A stretch of DNA of 35,434 bases from Microbacterium sp. (GTDB lineage: Bacteria > Actinomycetota > Actinomycetes > Actinomycetales > Microbacteriaceae): NCBI GenBank assembly GCA_031277885.1, contig JAITLM010000103.1, positions 1-35,434 on the forward strand, given 5' to 3'. Shown here piece after piece: positions 27,390-35,434 of the stretch. Position 1 is the stretch's first letter. Each line of letters begins with the position of its first letter. Made by a program: the position numbers and the translations under genes. The notes below the pieces were generated by a model. The model was not told where the DNA came from. It did not search any database and worked only from the letters and a program-made list of their open reading frames with translations.

Positions 27390-28226
27390 ATGGTCGATGC
27401 ACTCCCCTCTGTCGCGTTCCTCGGTGCCGGTTCGATGGGAGGTGCGATCCTGCGCGGCCTCGTCGCCAGCGCGATCCCGGTCGTCGGCGGCATCACGGCC
27501 ACCAACCGCACGTCCGCGCGCGCCGCCGAGCTCGAGGGCCTGCCCGGCGTGCGCTCGATCGCGCTCGAGCAGCAGCCCGACGGCAACGACGTGGCGGCCG
27601 GGGCGCGCATCGTCGTCATCGGCGTCAAGCCCGCCATGGTGCCGGATCTGCTCGACGAGATCTCCCCGCACCTGCGCGAGGACGCGATCGTCGTGAGCAT
27701 CGCGGCCGGCGTCACCCTGGCGACCTTCGCCGCGCACCTGCCTGCGGGCACGAGCGTGCTCCGGTCCATGCCGAACACGCCCGCGACCGTGGGCCGTGCG
27801 GTCACCGGGCTCGCCGCGGCCGCGGACGTCACCGACGAGGAGCGCGCCCTCGTCCGCCGGCTGTTCGAGACGGTCGGATCCGTGATCGAGGTCGCGGAGG
27901 AGCAGATCGACCCGCTCTCCACGATCTCCGGATCCGGTCCCGCCTACGTCTTCCTGCTCATCGAGGAGTTCACCAAGGCCGCGATCGGCAAGGGCTTCGC
28001 GGAGCCCGAGGCACGCCTCATGGCCGAGCAGACCTTCATCGGGGCGACCGCGCTGCTGGAGGCGTCGGGCGAGGATCCGGCCGAGCTGCGCCGCCGCGTG
28101 ACGAGCCCCAAGGGGACGACCGAGCGCGCCGTCGCGGTGCTGCAGGACGCGGACCTGGACGGCCTGTTCGCCCGCGCCACCGACGCCGCGCTCGCCCGCG
28201 CGCGTGAACTCGCCGCCGGAGTCTGA
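27390..28226 (+). CDS. proC: Pyrroline-5-carboxylate reductase
   Basis: The 278-residue protein has an N-terminal Rossmann fold (VAFLGAGSMGGAILRGL), RSMPNTPATVGRAVTG and the family signature near SGSGPAYVFLLIEEFTKAAIGKGF, then TSPKGTTERAVAVL in the C-terminal dimerisation domain. It reduces pyrroline-5-carboxylate to proline with NAD(P)H, the last step of proline synthesis. The start at 27390 follows a probable leaderless promoter. It is convergent with the ABC exporter. Confidence 0.96.
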   Translation: MVDALPSVAFLGAGSMGGAILRGLVASAIPVVGGITATNRTSARAAELEGLPGVRSIALEQQPDGNDVAAGARIVVIGVKPAMVPDLLDEISPHLREDAIVVSIAAGVTLATFAAHLPAGTSVLRSMPNTPATVGRAVTGLAAAADVTDEERALVRRLFETVGSVIEVAEEQIDPLSTISGSGPAYVFLLIEEFTKAAIGKGFAEPEARLMAEQTFIGATALLEASGEDPAELRRRVTSPKGTTERAVAVLQDADLDGLFARATDAALARARELAAGV

Positions 28227-28257
28227 CCCGAGGGCGCGCACCCCTCGAGGAGCCGCG

Positions 28258-28294
28258 GGCGGGCGCCCTCCCTCCGGGGAGCGCCGCGCCCGCC
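28258..28294. terminator. Possible bidirectional terminator between proC and ABC permease
   Basis: GGCGGGCGC (28258-28266) and GCGCCCGCC (28286-28294) form a 9-bp stem with a 19-base loop between two convergent genes. A competing inner stem exists (GGCGC/GCGCC). No T tract follows on either strand, so efficiency is uncertain. Confidence 0.4.
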
Positions 28295-28298
28295 GTCC

Positions 28299-29872
28299 TC
28301 ACGCCTCGCTGGCGACCTCGGCGAGCACCTCGGGCCAGCGCCGATCCAGGATCCGGCCGCCCAGCACCGCGCCGCCCCACGCGGCGAGCCCGCCGCACAC
28401 CACGCCCAGTGCGAGGCTCAGCCAGCCGAGCCACGGCGTCCAGATCGCGGCGATCGCGAGGCCGAACGCAGGGCCTCCGATCACGAGGCTGAGCGGCGTG
28501 ATGATCATCATCGCGACCATCGACTGCACCCCGCCGGAGGATCCGCGTCCGAACGGATTCGCCTCGGGGGCGGGAGCGCGGCCGGGCAGGAACGCGCCCA
28601 CCCAGGCGCCGATTCCGGCCGCCGCCGCCCCCAGGCCCAGGGCCGCGCCGAGGCTGGCCGGAAGGAGGTCGATCCGGCCCGCGATGATGCTCGCCGCGAC
28701 GCACAGCACGATCGTCACCGGCACCGCGATCATCCCGAACCCGAGCAGACGGCCGGCGCGGTCCGCCCGCCCCGGCACGCCGATGTGGATGTGCAGGGCG
28801 ATCGCGTCGTTGTCGTAGGCGATCCCGAGCTGCAGGATCGTGCCGATCAGCAGCGCGTTGATCGCCGGGATGAGGATCGTGCCGGGGCCGAGGGCGAGCG
28901 AGCTCTCGCCGCGTCCGTTCATCAGAGCGACACCGATCAGCAGGGCCGGCAGCAGGAGCATCATCACGGTGTTGATCACCTGGCGCGGGTCGCGTGTGGC
29001 GTAGCGCAGCGAGCGGGCCGCGATCGCGCCGACCGCGGTGGCGGGAAGGGCACGATCGAGCAGCCCGCCGGAGCGCACGCGTCCGCCGCCGCGGCTCTGG
29101 ATCGGCGCGACCAGACGTGCGGCGAGCAGCCCGCGTGCGGCGAACCACAGGGCTGCCGCGGTGGCGAGCGCGATGAGCAGCCGGAGTCCCGCCGCGAGCA
29201 GATCGCCCTGGGCGAGTGCGGCGGAGACCCCGAACACGGCGCCGAGCGGCGTCCACCCCGCGGCGTCGGCGATCGCGGGAAGGACCGCCGTGGGATCCGA
29301 CAGCCGCGAGAAGGCGCGCACGAGCACGTTGATCAGCAGGCCGGAGCAGGCGACGAGCAGGACGCCGAGCGTGATCACGAGATCGCGCGTCCGTCGTCCG
29401 GCCAGCCATCCGGCGAGCACGCCGCTGACCACACGGGCGCCGAGCACGCACGTCGCGAGTGCGAGCGGGATCAGGACCACGGAGGCCACGAGCGCGAGCG
29501 GGCTCACCGACCATCCGACGAGCATGAGCAGCAGCGCCACGGTCGTGCCGATGCCGCCGATCGTGGTGGCGCCCGCCACGACGAGTCCCGGCAGCATCGA
29601 TCGCGCGGTGACCGGCAGCAGGGCGAAGCGCTCCGGGGCGAGCGAGTCGTCGACGCTCACCACGATCGAGCCGATCCACCACACCAGCACGATGCCGGCG
29701 CCGACGAGGACCAGTGTGCGCACGGCCGCATCGGGCGCAGCGATCCGCAGCGCCACGAGGCCCGCGGCCAGGGCCGTCAGCAGGCCGAGGGCGATCATGC
29801 CCGTGATGATCAGGGACACGATCATCCACGGGTTGCGCCCGAGCTGGTGTCCGAGCTGGCGCCAGCGCAGGC

Positions 29873-29891
<19 letters not shown>
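28299..29891 (-). CDS. ABC exporter membrane subunit (about 12 membrane segments)
   Basis: The 530-residue protein is strongly hydrophobic, with about twelve predicted membrane helices and small soluble loops (for example GRRTRDL and RSGGLLDRALP). The start ATG at 29891 lies inside the 3' end of the ATPase gene (19-base overlap), so translation is coupled. The pattern (ATPase of about 260 residues, then a large permease) is typical of ABC-2-like exporters in actinobacteria. I recognise no substrate signature. Longer in-frame readings upstream are only the opposite frame of the ATPase gene. Confidence 0.82.
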
Positions 29892-30661
<770 letters not shown>

Positions 30662-30754
30662 GCCTCCATCCGACCATGCCCCGCCCTCGCCCGGCATCCC
30701 CCGCGCGACGGACATCCCGATCTCTGACCGCCCCGTGTCGTCCGCCCGCTCTGA

Positions 30755-30827
30755 CCGCGAGACTCCATCTCCGCGACGAGACTGCGGTTCAGACGCGCAG
30801 TCTCGTCGCCCAGATGGAGTCTCGCGG
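30755..30827. repeat. Long near-perfect hairpin, 30 base pairs
   Basis: CCGCGAGACTCCATCT (30755-30770) pairs with AGATGGAGTCTCGCGG (30812-30827). Inside it GCGACGAGACTGCG (30773-30786) pairs with CGCAGTCTCGTCGC (30796-30809). Only two mismatched positions and a 9-base loop interrupt it. Both arms contain a CGAGACT core, as if an internal duplication formed it. It lies between the ktrA stop and the ABC ATPase start, both on the minus strand. Confidence 0.9.
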
Positions 30828-30872
30828 AGAGATCGGCGCCGCGGGGGTGGGGGCAGGGGGCGCGGGGAGGGG

Positions 30873-31544
30873 TCAGCGGTCGAGGGAGGAGAAGCGCTCG
30901 ATGTCGCTGTTCGTGCCGGACACGATGATGAGGTCGTGGTTGGTCACGACGGTGTCGGCCTCGGCGTAGCGGAACGGCTTGCCGGGGCTCTTCACGCCCA
31001 CCACGGTCACGTTGTACTTGCTGCGCACACCGGACTGGTTCAGGCCCACGCCGCGGATGAACTTCGGCGGGTACATCTTGGCCAGCACGAAGTCGTCGTC
31101 GAAGCGGATGAAGTCGAGCATGCGGCCGCTCACGAGGTGCGCGACCCGCTCACCGGCCTCGCGCTCGGGGTAGACCACGTGGTTCGCGCCCACGCGGGCG
31201 AGGATCTTGCCGTGCGACTGGGACACGGCCTTCGCCCAGATCTGCGGCACCTTGAGGTCGACGAGGTTCGCGGTGATGAGCACCGACGCCTCGATCGAGG
31301 AGCCCACGGCGACGACGGCGACCTGGAAGTCCTGGGCGCCGATCTGGCGGAGCGCGTCGATGTTGCGGGTGTCGGCCTGCGCGGCGTGCGTGACCCGCTC
31401 CGACCACTTCTGCACCAGCTCGAGGTTGGTGTCGATCGCGAGCACCTCGCGGTCGAGGCGGTCCAGCTCGCCGGCGCAGGCGGCGCCGAAGCGGCCCAGC
31501 CCGATCACGAGCACCGGGGCATCGTTGCGCAGCACTTCAACCAT
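30873..31544 (-). CDS. ktrA: Potassium uptake regulatory subunit (RCK domains)
   Basis: The 223-residue protein matches KtrA length (about 222). The RCK-N Rossmann fold opens with VLVIGLGRFGAACAGELDRLDREVLAIDTN (the G-x-G-x-x-G nucleotide motif) and a C-terminal RCK-C domain follows from about residue 140. It sits on the cytoplasmic face and gates the KtrB channel according to ATP/ADP or NAD(H). The start at 31544 has TAAAGT seven bases upstream and no ribosome-binding site, so it may be leaderless; a longer start at 31589 is possible. ktrB lies 121 bases upstream on the same strand. Confidence 0.92.
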   Translation of the reverse strand: MVEVLRNDAPVLVIGLGRFGAACAGELDRLDREVLAIDTNLELVQKWSERVTHAAQADTRNIDALRQIGAQDFQVAVVAVGSSIEASVLITANLVDLKVPQIWAKAVSQSHGKILARVGANHVVYPEREAGERVAHLVSGRMLDFIRFDDDFVLAKMYPPKFIRGVGLNQSGVRSKYNVTVVGVKSPGKPFRYAEADTVVTNHDLIIVSGTNSDIERFSSLDR

Positions 31545-31665
31545 GCCGCCCACTTTACTGTCCGTCGCAGGCCGCACCCCGGTCGCCACCGCCGTCGCCG
31601 CAACCGGTGTACGCCACCACCGCGGGTCTGGCGCACCGCGCCCGGGTTCGCCGCACCGCGCCCGG

Positions 31666-33096
31666 TCAGCCGACGATCGGCCGCTCCACCGGGAGCGAGT
31701 ACAGCTGGGTGCGGCTCGTCGCGGCCACGGCCGCGGCGAGCGTGACGGTGCCGACGCGCCCCATGAAGATCGTCGCGGCGAGGATGTAGGTCGCCGAGTC
31801 GGGGAGTCTCTCGGTGACGCCGGTCGACAGCCCGACGGTGCCGAAGGCGGAGACCACGCCGAAGAGCACCTCGTCGACGGAGAACTTCGTGAGTTGGCTG
31901 ATCGCGATCGTGGAGAGCGCGACGGTGGTCGCCCCCCAGGCGACGACGCTGAGCGCGACGCGCTGCACGTCCGAGGGGATGCGGCGCCCGAACGCCTGCA
32001 CGGCGGGGCGGCCCTTGGCCTCGCTGATCACGGCCAGCGCGAGCACCGCGAGCGTGGTGACCTTGATGCCGCCGGCGGTGGAGGCGGAGCCGCCGCCCAC
32101 GAACATGAGCATCGAGGCGGCGAGCATCGAGGATCCGTTGAGGTCGCCCATGTTCACGACGCTGAAGCCGCCCGAGCGGGTCATGGCGGAGAGGAAGAAC
32201 GCCTGGAACGTCGTGTCGCCGGCGTCCATGGATCCGAAGGTCTTCGGATTGTCGAACTCGAGCAGGAGGAACACCGCCGCGCCGACCACGAACAGCACGA
32301 TCGTGGTGAGCACCGTGAGCTTGGCATGCAGCGACCAGCGGCGCACGTGCCAGCGCTGCCGGGCGAGCGTGTAGATGACGGGGAAGCCGAGGCTGCCCAG
32401 GAACACGCCCAGCATGAGCACGCTCAGCACGTAGTAGTTCTGCGCGAACGGCGCGAGCCCTCCGGGGTTCGGGGTGAAGCCGGTGTTCGTGAACGCCATC
32501 GCCGCGTAGAACGGCGCCTCCCAGAGGGCGGTGACGGGATCCACCCCCGCCGTCAGCAGCGCCGGGTAGAGCAGCACGATGAGACCGGCCTCGATCGCGA
32601 ACGCGGAGATCGCGACCGTGCGCAGCAGGGATCCGACCTCGCCGAGGCGCACGGTCTGGCTCTCGTTCACGGGTCCGCCGTGCGCGCGCATGGGGTTGGT
32701 GTCGCCGGCGGCGATGAGCTTGGCGCGCAGCCCCAGGCGCTTCGAGATCGCGAGGCCCATCACGCTCGCGAGGGTCAGCACGCCGAGGCCGCCGATGTTG
32801 ACGCCGACGAAGACCACGCCGAGGCCGAAGCCCGACCAGTGCGTCGCCATGTCGACCGTCGACAGGCCCGTCACGCAGATCGTGGACACCGCGGTGAACA
32901 GCGCATCGGCGAGCGGCGTCACCGTGCGATCCGCGCTCGCGATCGGCAGCGACAGCAGGGCGGTGGTGATCAGGATGAGCGCCGAGAACACCACGATCGC
33001 GAAACGCGAGGGGGAGGAGGTCGTCAGGGTCTTTCCGAGACGGACGGTCCTGCGGACGGCCTCCGAGAAGGATCGTGGGGCAGCGGTGCGCGCCAT
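31666..33096 (-). CDS. ktrB: Potassium uptake channel subunit (TrkH/KtrB family)
   Basis: With the start at 33096 the protein has 476 residues. It shows the repeated M1-P-M2 pattern with selectivity-filter-like segments, including AVSTICVTGLSTVD, FTNTGFTPN, MTRSGGFSVVN and FGTVGLSTGVT, each with the conserved Gly, and TFMGRVGTVTL near the C-terminus. It imports K+ together with KtrA, driven by the membrane potential or Na+. The start at 33096 is supported by GGAGGGG seven bases upstream. The longer reading from 33138 is unlikely because that ATG lies inside a good -10 box (TACCAT, 33142-33137). Confidence 0.93.
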   Translation of the reverse strand: MARTAAPRSFSEAVRRTVRLGKTLTTSSPSRFAIVVFSALILITTALLSLPIASADRTVTPLADALFTAVSTICVTGLSTVDMATHWSGFGLGVVFVGVNIGGLGVLTLASVMGLAISKRLGLRAKLIAAGDTNPMRAHGGPVNESQTVRLGEVGSLLRTVAISAFAIEAGLIVLLYPALLTAGVDPVTALWEAPFYAAMAFTNTGFTPNPGGLAPFAQNYYVLSVLMLGVFLGSLGFPVIYTLARQRWHVRRWSLHAKLTVLTTIVLFVVGAAVFLLLEFDNPKTFGSMDAGDTTFQAFFLSAMTRSGGFSVVNMGDLNGSSMLAASMLMFVGGGSASTAGGIKVTTLAVLALAVISEAKGRPAVQAFGRRIPSDVQRVALSVVAWGATTVALSTIAISQLTKFSVDEVLFGVVSAFGTVGLSTGVTERLPDSATYILAATIFMGRVGTVTLAAAVAATSRTQLYSLPVERPIVG

Positions 33097-33136
33097 GGTC
33101 GAGCCCCTCCGATCCTCCGTCCGCCAAGCCTTCGTC

Positions 33137-33142
33137 ATGGTA
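33137..33142 (-). promoter_or_regulatory. Probable -10 of ktrB
   Basis: TACCAT on the minus strand, about 40 bases before the ktrB start at 33096. Confidence 0.4.
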
Positions 33143-33160
33143 CTCCGCCCCCGGCGCGGC

Positions 33161-33166
33161 TACTGT
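33161..33166 (+). promoter_or_regulatory. Probable -10 of leaderless ArsR-family gene
   Basis: TACTGT lies six bases before the ATG at 33173. Confidence 0.5.
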
Positions 33167-33172
33167 GAAGGC

Positions 33173-33595
33173 ATGACCGACATCTTCGACGTGATCGCCG
33201 ACGGCACGAGACGGGACATCCTTCAGCTCCTGCGCCAGCGGTCCGAGGAGGGGGATGCCGGCACGAGCGTGACGCAGATCGTGAGCGAGCTGGGGATCAG
33301 CCAGCCCACCGTCTCCAAGCACCTCAAGGTGCTGCGCGAGGCCGAACTGGTCACGGTCCGCGAAGACGGTCAGCGCCGCTTCTACAGCATCGAGGCGGCC
33401 CCTCTGGAACAGGTCGACGACTGGCTCGTCCCGTTCCTCGCCGACGCCTACGGGGACTCCGCCCCGGACATCTCCGGCGTCATCGGGGTTCCGCCGCTGC
33501 CCGACGGCGCCGCGCATGCGGCCGAGGTCGTCGGCCGCGCCGCCGCGAGCGCGAAGCACGTGGTGCAGACGGCGCTCAAGCGCCTCGGGGCCTGA
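33173..33595 (+). CDS. ArsR-family winged-helix regulator
   Basis: The 140-residue protein begins MTDIFDVIADGTRRDILQLL. The winged helix covers about 1-85, with recognition helix ISQPTVSKHLKVLREAELV and wing TVREDGQRRFYSIEAAPLEQVDDWL. There is no cysteine and no alpha-5 metal signature, so it is probably not a classical metal sensor. The C-terminal tail is alanine-rich and helical (GAAHAAEVVGRAAASAKHVV) with unknown role. It is divergent from ktrB by 76 bases and convergent with the ABC exporter, so targets are unclear. Probably leaderless. Confidence 0.85.
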   Translation: MTDIFDVIADGTRRDILQLLRQRSEEGDAGTSVTQIVSELGISQPTVSKHLKVLREAELVTVREDGQRRFYSIEAAPLEQVDDWLVPFLADAYGDSAPDISGVIGVPPLPDGAAHAAEVVGRAAASAKHVVQTALKRLGA

Positions 33596-33646
33596 GCGCC
33601 CAGGCCTGAGCCTCGGGACTGAGCCTCCAGGCCTGAGCGCCGCCCG
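33591..33646. repeat. Imperfect 14-bp tandem repeats at the end of the ArsR gene
   Basis: The CTGAGC core recurs every 14 bases (copies starting at 33591, 33605, 33619 and 33633), for example CCTGAGCGCC, CCTGAGCCTC, ACTGAGCCTC. The first copy includes the TGA stop of the ArsR-family gene. Confidence 0.6.
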
Positions 33647-33674
33647 CACCCGCGTGCCGGGGTCCTGCGGGGTC

Positions 33675-34496
33675 TCAGCGCCGGGCCCGGCCGAAGAGCC
33701 AGCGGCCCCACAGCACCGAGATCGCGAGGATGACCGCGCACCAGCCCAGCGCCCAGAAGGGCTGGGCGTGCAGCGGCGTGCCCATGAGCAGGCCCCGGAT
33801 GGTCTCGATGATCGGCGTGATCGGCTGGTTCTCCGCGATCCACTGCAGCCAGGTCGGCATCGTGTGGACCGGCACGAACGCGCTGGACAGATAGGGCACG
33901 AACATGAGGATGAATCCGTATCCTGCGGCCGCCTCCGGGCTGCCTGCGGCGAGTCCGATCGCGGCGTAGAGGTACGTGATCACGAGGATGTAGACGGCGA
34001 TCACGCCGAACGCGGCGAGCCACTGCAGAGGGCCGGCGCTCGGGCGGAAGCCGAGCAGCAGCGCGACGCCGAACACGACCGCGGTCGAGACCAGGTTGCG
34101 GGCGAGACTCGCGACGACGTGGCCGGTGAGCACGGATCCCGGTCGCAGGGGCATCGTGCGGATCCGGTCGATGATCCCGGTGGACATGTCGCGGGAGACG
34201 TAGGTCGCGGTCGACGCGGCGCCGAAGCCGGCGCAGAGCAGGATGATCCCCGGCACGACGTAGTCGACGTAGCTGCCGTCGTTCTCGATCGCGCCGCCGA
34301 ACACGAAGGTGAACAGCAGCATGAGCGTGACCGGCAGCATGATCGACATCGAAAGGGTCTCGCCGTCGCGCAGCGACAGGATGAGGCTGCGCCGGACGAA
34401 CACGCGCTCGGCGGCGAATCCGCGCAGGCGCGGGCGGATCCCCGACAGGGGCGTCGCGACCGGCGCGAGGGCGGGGGCGGGGGACAGGGCGGTCAT
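33675..34496 (-). CDS. ABC-2 type exporter permease (DrrB-like)
   Basis: The 273-residue protein has six predicted membrane segments and a conserved ABC-2 layout: RSLILSLRDGETLSMSIMLPVTLMLLFTFVFGG near the N-terminus, then SRDMSTGIIDRIRTMPL and, near the end, MPTWLQWIAENQPITPIIETIRGLLMG. The start ATG overlaps the ATPase stop (ATGA), showing coupling. It would form the export channel with the upstream ATPase; daunorubicin-type exporters and lipid exporters share this plan, and the substrate is unknown. Confidence 0.92.
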   Translation of the reverse strand: MTALSPAPALAPVATPLSGIRPRLRGFAAERVFVRRSLILSLRDGETLSMSIMLPVTLMLLFTFVFGGAIENDGSYVDYVVPGIILLCAGFGAASTATYVSRDMSTGIIDRIRTMPLRPGSVLTGHVVASLARNLVSTAVVFGVALLLGFRPSAGPLQWLAAFGVIAVYILVITYLYAAIGLAAGSPEAAAGYGFILMFVPYLSSAFVPVHTMPTWLQWIAENQPITPIIETIRGLLMGTPLHAQPFWALGWCAVILAISVLWGRWLFGRARR

Positions 34497-35419
34497 GCGA
34501 ACTCCCGGAGGGTCGTGCGATCGGCGTCGCCGGTCGCGGTGGAGGCGGAGGTGGAGGTGGCGGACGCGGTGAGGGTGAGGAAGACGTCGTCGAGCGTGGG
34601 CCGGCGCAGCTGCACGCGCGCCGACGGATGGGCGGCCTCGAGCTCGTCCAGCGCGCGGCGGATCCCGTCGATCGAACCGTCCGTCGCGATCTCCGCGAGC
34701 GAGGATCCGTCCGCGTCCTCGGCGACGAGCACGTCGCTGCCGAATTGCGCCTTGAGCGCGGCCGCGGTCCCGGTGCGGACGATGCGCCCCTCGTGCAGCA
34801 CCGCGATGCGGTCCGCGAGCTGGTCGGCCTCCTCCAGGTACTGCGTGGTGAGGAACACCGTGGTGCCCGCGGCGGCGAGGCCCCGGATGACCTCCCAGAG
34901 ATCCAGGCGGCTGCGGGGATCCACACCCGTGGTGGGCTCGTCGAGGAAGAGCACCTGCGGTGTCACGACGAAGCTCAGGGCGAGGTCGAGCCGGCGGCGC
35001 ATGCCGCCGGAGTAGGTCTTGACCTTGCGTCCTGACGCATCGGCGAGCGCGAACTGCGCGAGCAGCTCGTCCGCGCGGCGGCGGGCGGCGCGCGGGGAGA
35101 GGCCGGAGAGCCGGCCGAGCATCACCAGGTTCTCCACGCCGGTGAGCGCGTCGTCGACCGCGGCGGACTGTCCGGTGAGCGAGATCCGCTGCCGCACGCC
35201 TTCGGGATCGCGGCGCACATCGCAGCCCGCGACGATCGCGGTGCCGGCGTCGGCGCGGGTCAGCGTGGTGAGGATCGAGATCGTCGTGGTCTTGCCGGCG
35301 CCGTTGGATCCGAGCAAGGCGACGATCTCGCCCTGCTCGGCGGTGAGGTCGACGCCGCGCAGGACAGGGGTGCCGCGGTACTGCTTGGTGAGTCCTGCGA
35401 CTTCGATGGCCGTGGTCAT
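34493..35419 (-). CDS. ABC exporter ATPase (DrrA-like)
   Basis: The 308-residue protein has Walker A GSNGAGKTTT, signature YSGGMRRRLDLAL, Walker B VLFLDEPTTGVD and a switch position TTQYLEEADQLADR, where Gln replaces the usual His before the acidic pair, as in DrrA proteins. A C-terminal extension (about 230-308) is typical of DrrA-like ATPases. The start at 35419 has GAAGGG nine bases upstream, near the window end. It pairs with the overlapping permease. The exporter is probably drug, lipid or antibiotic related; that is inference. Confidence 0.93.
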   Translation of the reverse strand: MTTAIEVAGLTKQYRGTPVLRGVDLTAEQGEIVALLGSNGAGKTTTISILTTLTRADAGTAIVAGCDVRRDPEGVRQRISLTGQSAAVDDALTGVENLVMLGRLSGLSPRAARRRADELLAQFALADASGRKVKTYSGGMRRRLDLALSFVVTPQVLFLDEPTTGVDPRSRLDLWEVIRGLAAAGTTVFLTTQYLEEADQLADRIAVLHEGRIVRTGTAAALKAQFGSDVLVAEDADGSSLAEIATDGSIDGIRRALDELEAAHPSARVQLRRPTLDDVFLTLTASATSTSASTATGDADRTTLREFA

Positions 35420-35434
35420 CGCCGTTCCCTTCTG

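Overview
The window is very GC-rich, has a strong codon bias toward G/C-ending codons, and carries gene families and neighbourhoods typical of Actinobacteria. The gene set (KtrAB, ammonia-dependent NadE, an AccA1/AccD1-type carboxylase operon, a TM0106-type nuclease-helicase, frequent leaderless starts) best fits a Microbacteriaceae-like chromosome, for example Microbacterium. That assignment is inference. I saw no rRNA, tRNA, transposase, phage gene or CRISPR array.

Layout. 1-2.95 kb (minus): a thiolase cut by the window edge, glmS, and a small conserved-looking orphan. 3.05-4.87 kb: an acyl-CoA dehydrogenase of FadE19 type, divergent from a TetR repressor. 4.9-12.5 kb: a cation-transport island made of mgtC and mgtA (minus), an ArsR repressor (minus), and a divergent two-gene ABC transporter (fused double permease plus ATPase with an accessory C-terminal domain). 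12.5-17.5 kb (minus): a four-gene operon accD1-accA1-maoC-citE for leucine (and possibly itaconate) breakdown. 17.6-25.1 kb: a nucleosidase, nadE, a large nuclease-helicase, a GNAT acetyltransferase, upp and tadA. 25.1-30.7 kb: intergenic repeats, a DUF1023-type hydrolase, a CDF cation transporter, proC and an ABC exporter. 30.7-35.4 kb: ktrA and ktrB, a second ArsR regulator and a DrrAB-type ABC exporter.

Two regulatory circuits can be read from the DNA. First, an 18-bp palindrome (half-site about AGTKARCG) occurs twice between the acyl-CoA dehydrogenase and tetR, and once inside the accD1 promoter 13 kb away. This joins these genes into one probable leucine-catabolic regulon that the cation island now splits. 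Second, a 22-bp palindrome centred on TTGCGCAA covers the -35 of both the mgtA promoter and the ABC-transporter promoter, on the two sides of the arsR gene. The ArsR protein carries a D-x-H-x10-H alpha-5 metal-site signature.

The most interesting part is the leader architecture of this ArsR regulon. Both operons begin with a short open reading frame behind a near-perfect Shine-Dalgarno sequence: 43 codons before mgtA and 18 codons, rich in His and Pro, before the permease. The mgtA leader ORF ends at the foot of a strong hairpin whose 3' arm covers the weak mgtA ribosome-binding region. Together with the ABC transporter, which has no binding-protein gene beside it, this looks like a two-layer (metal repressor plus leader peptide) cation-homeostasis system that I do not recognise as described.
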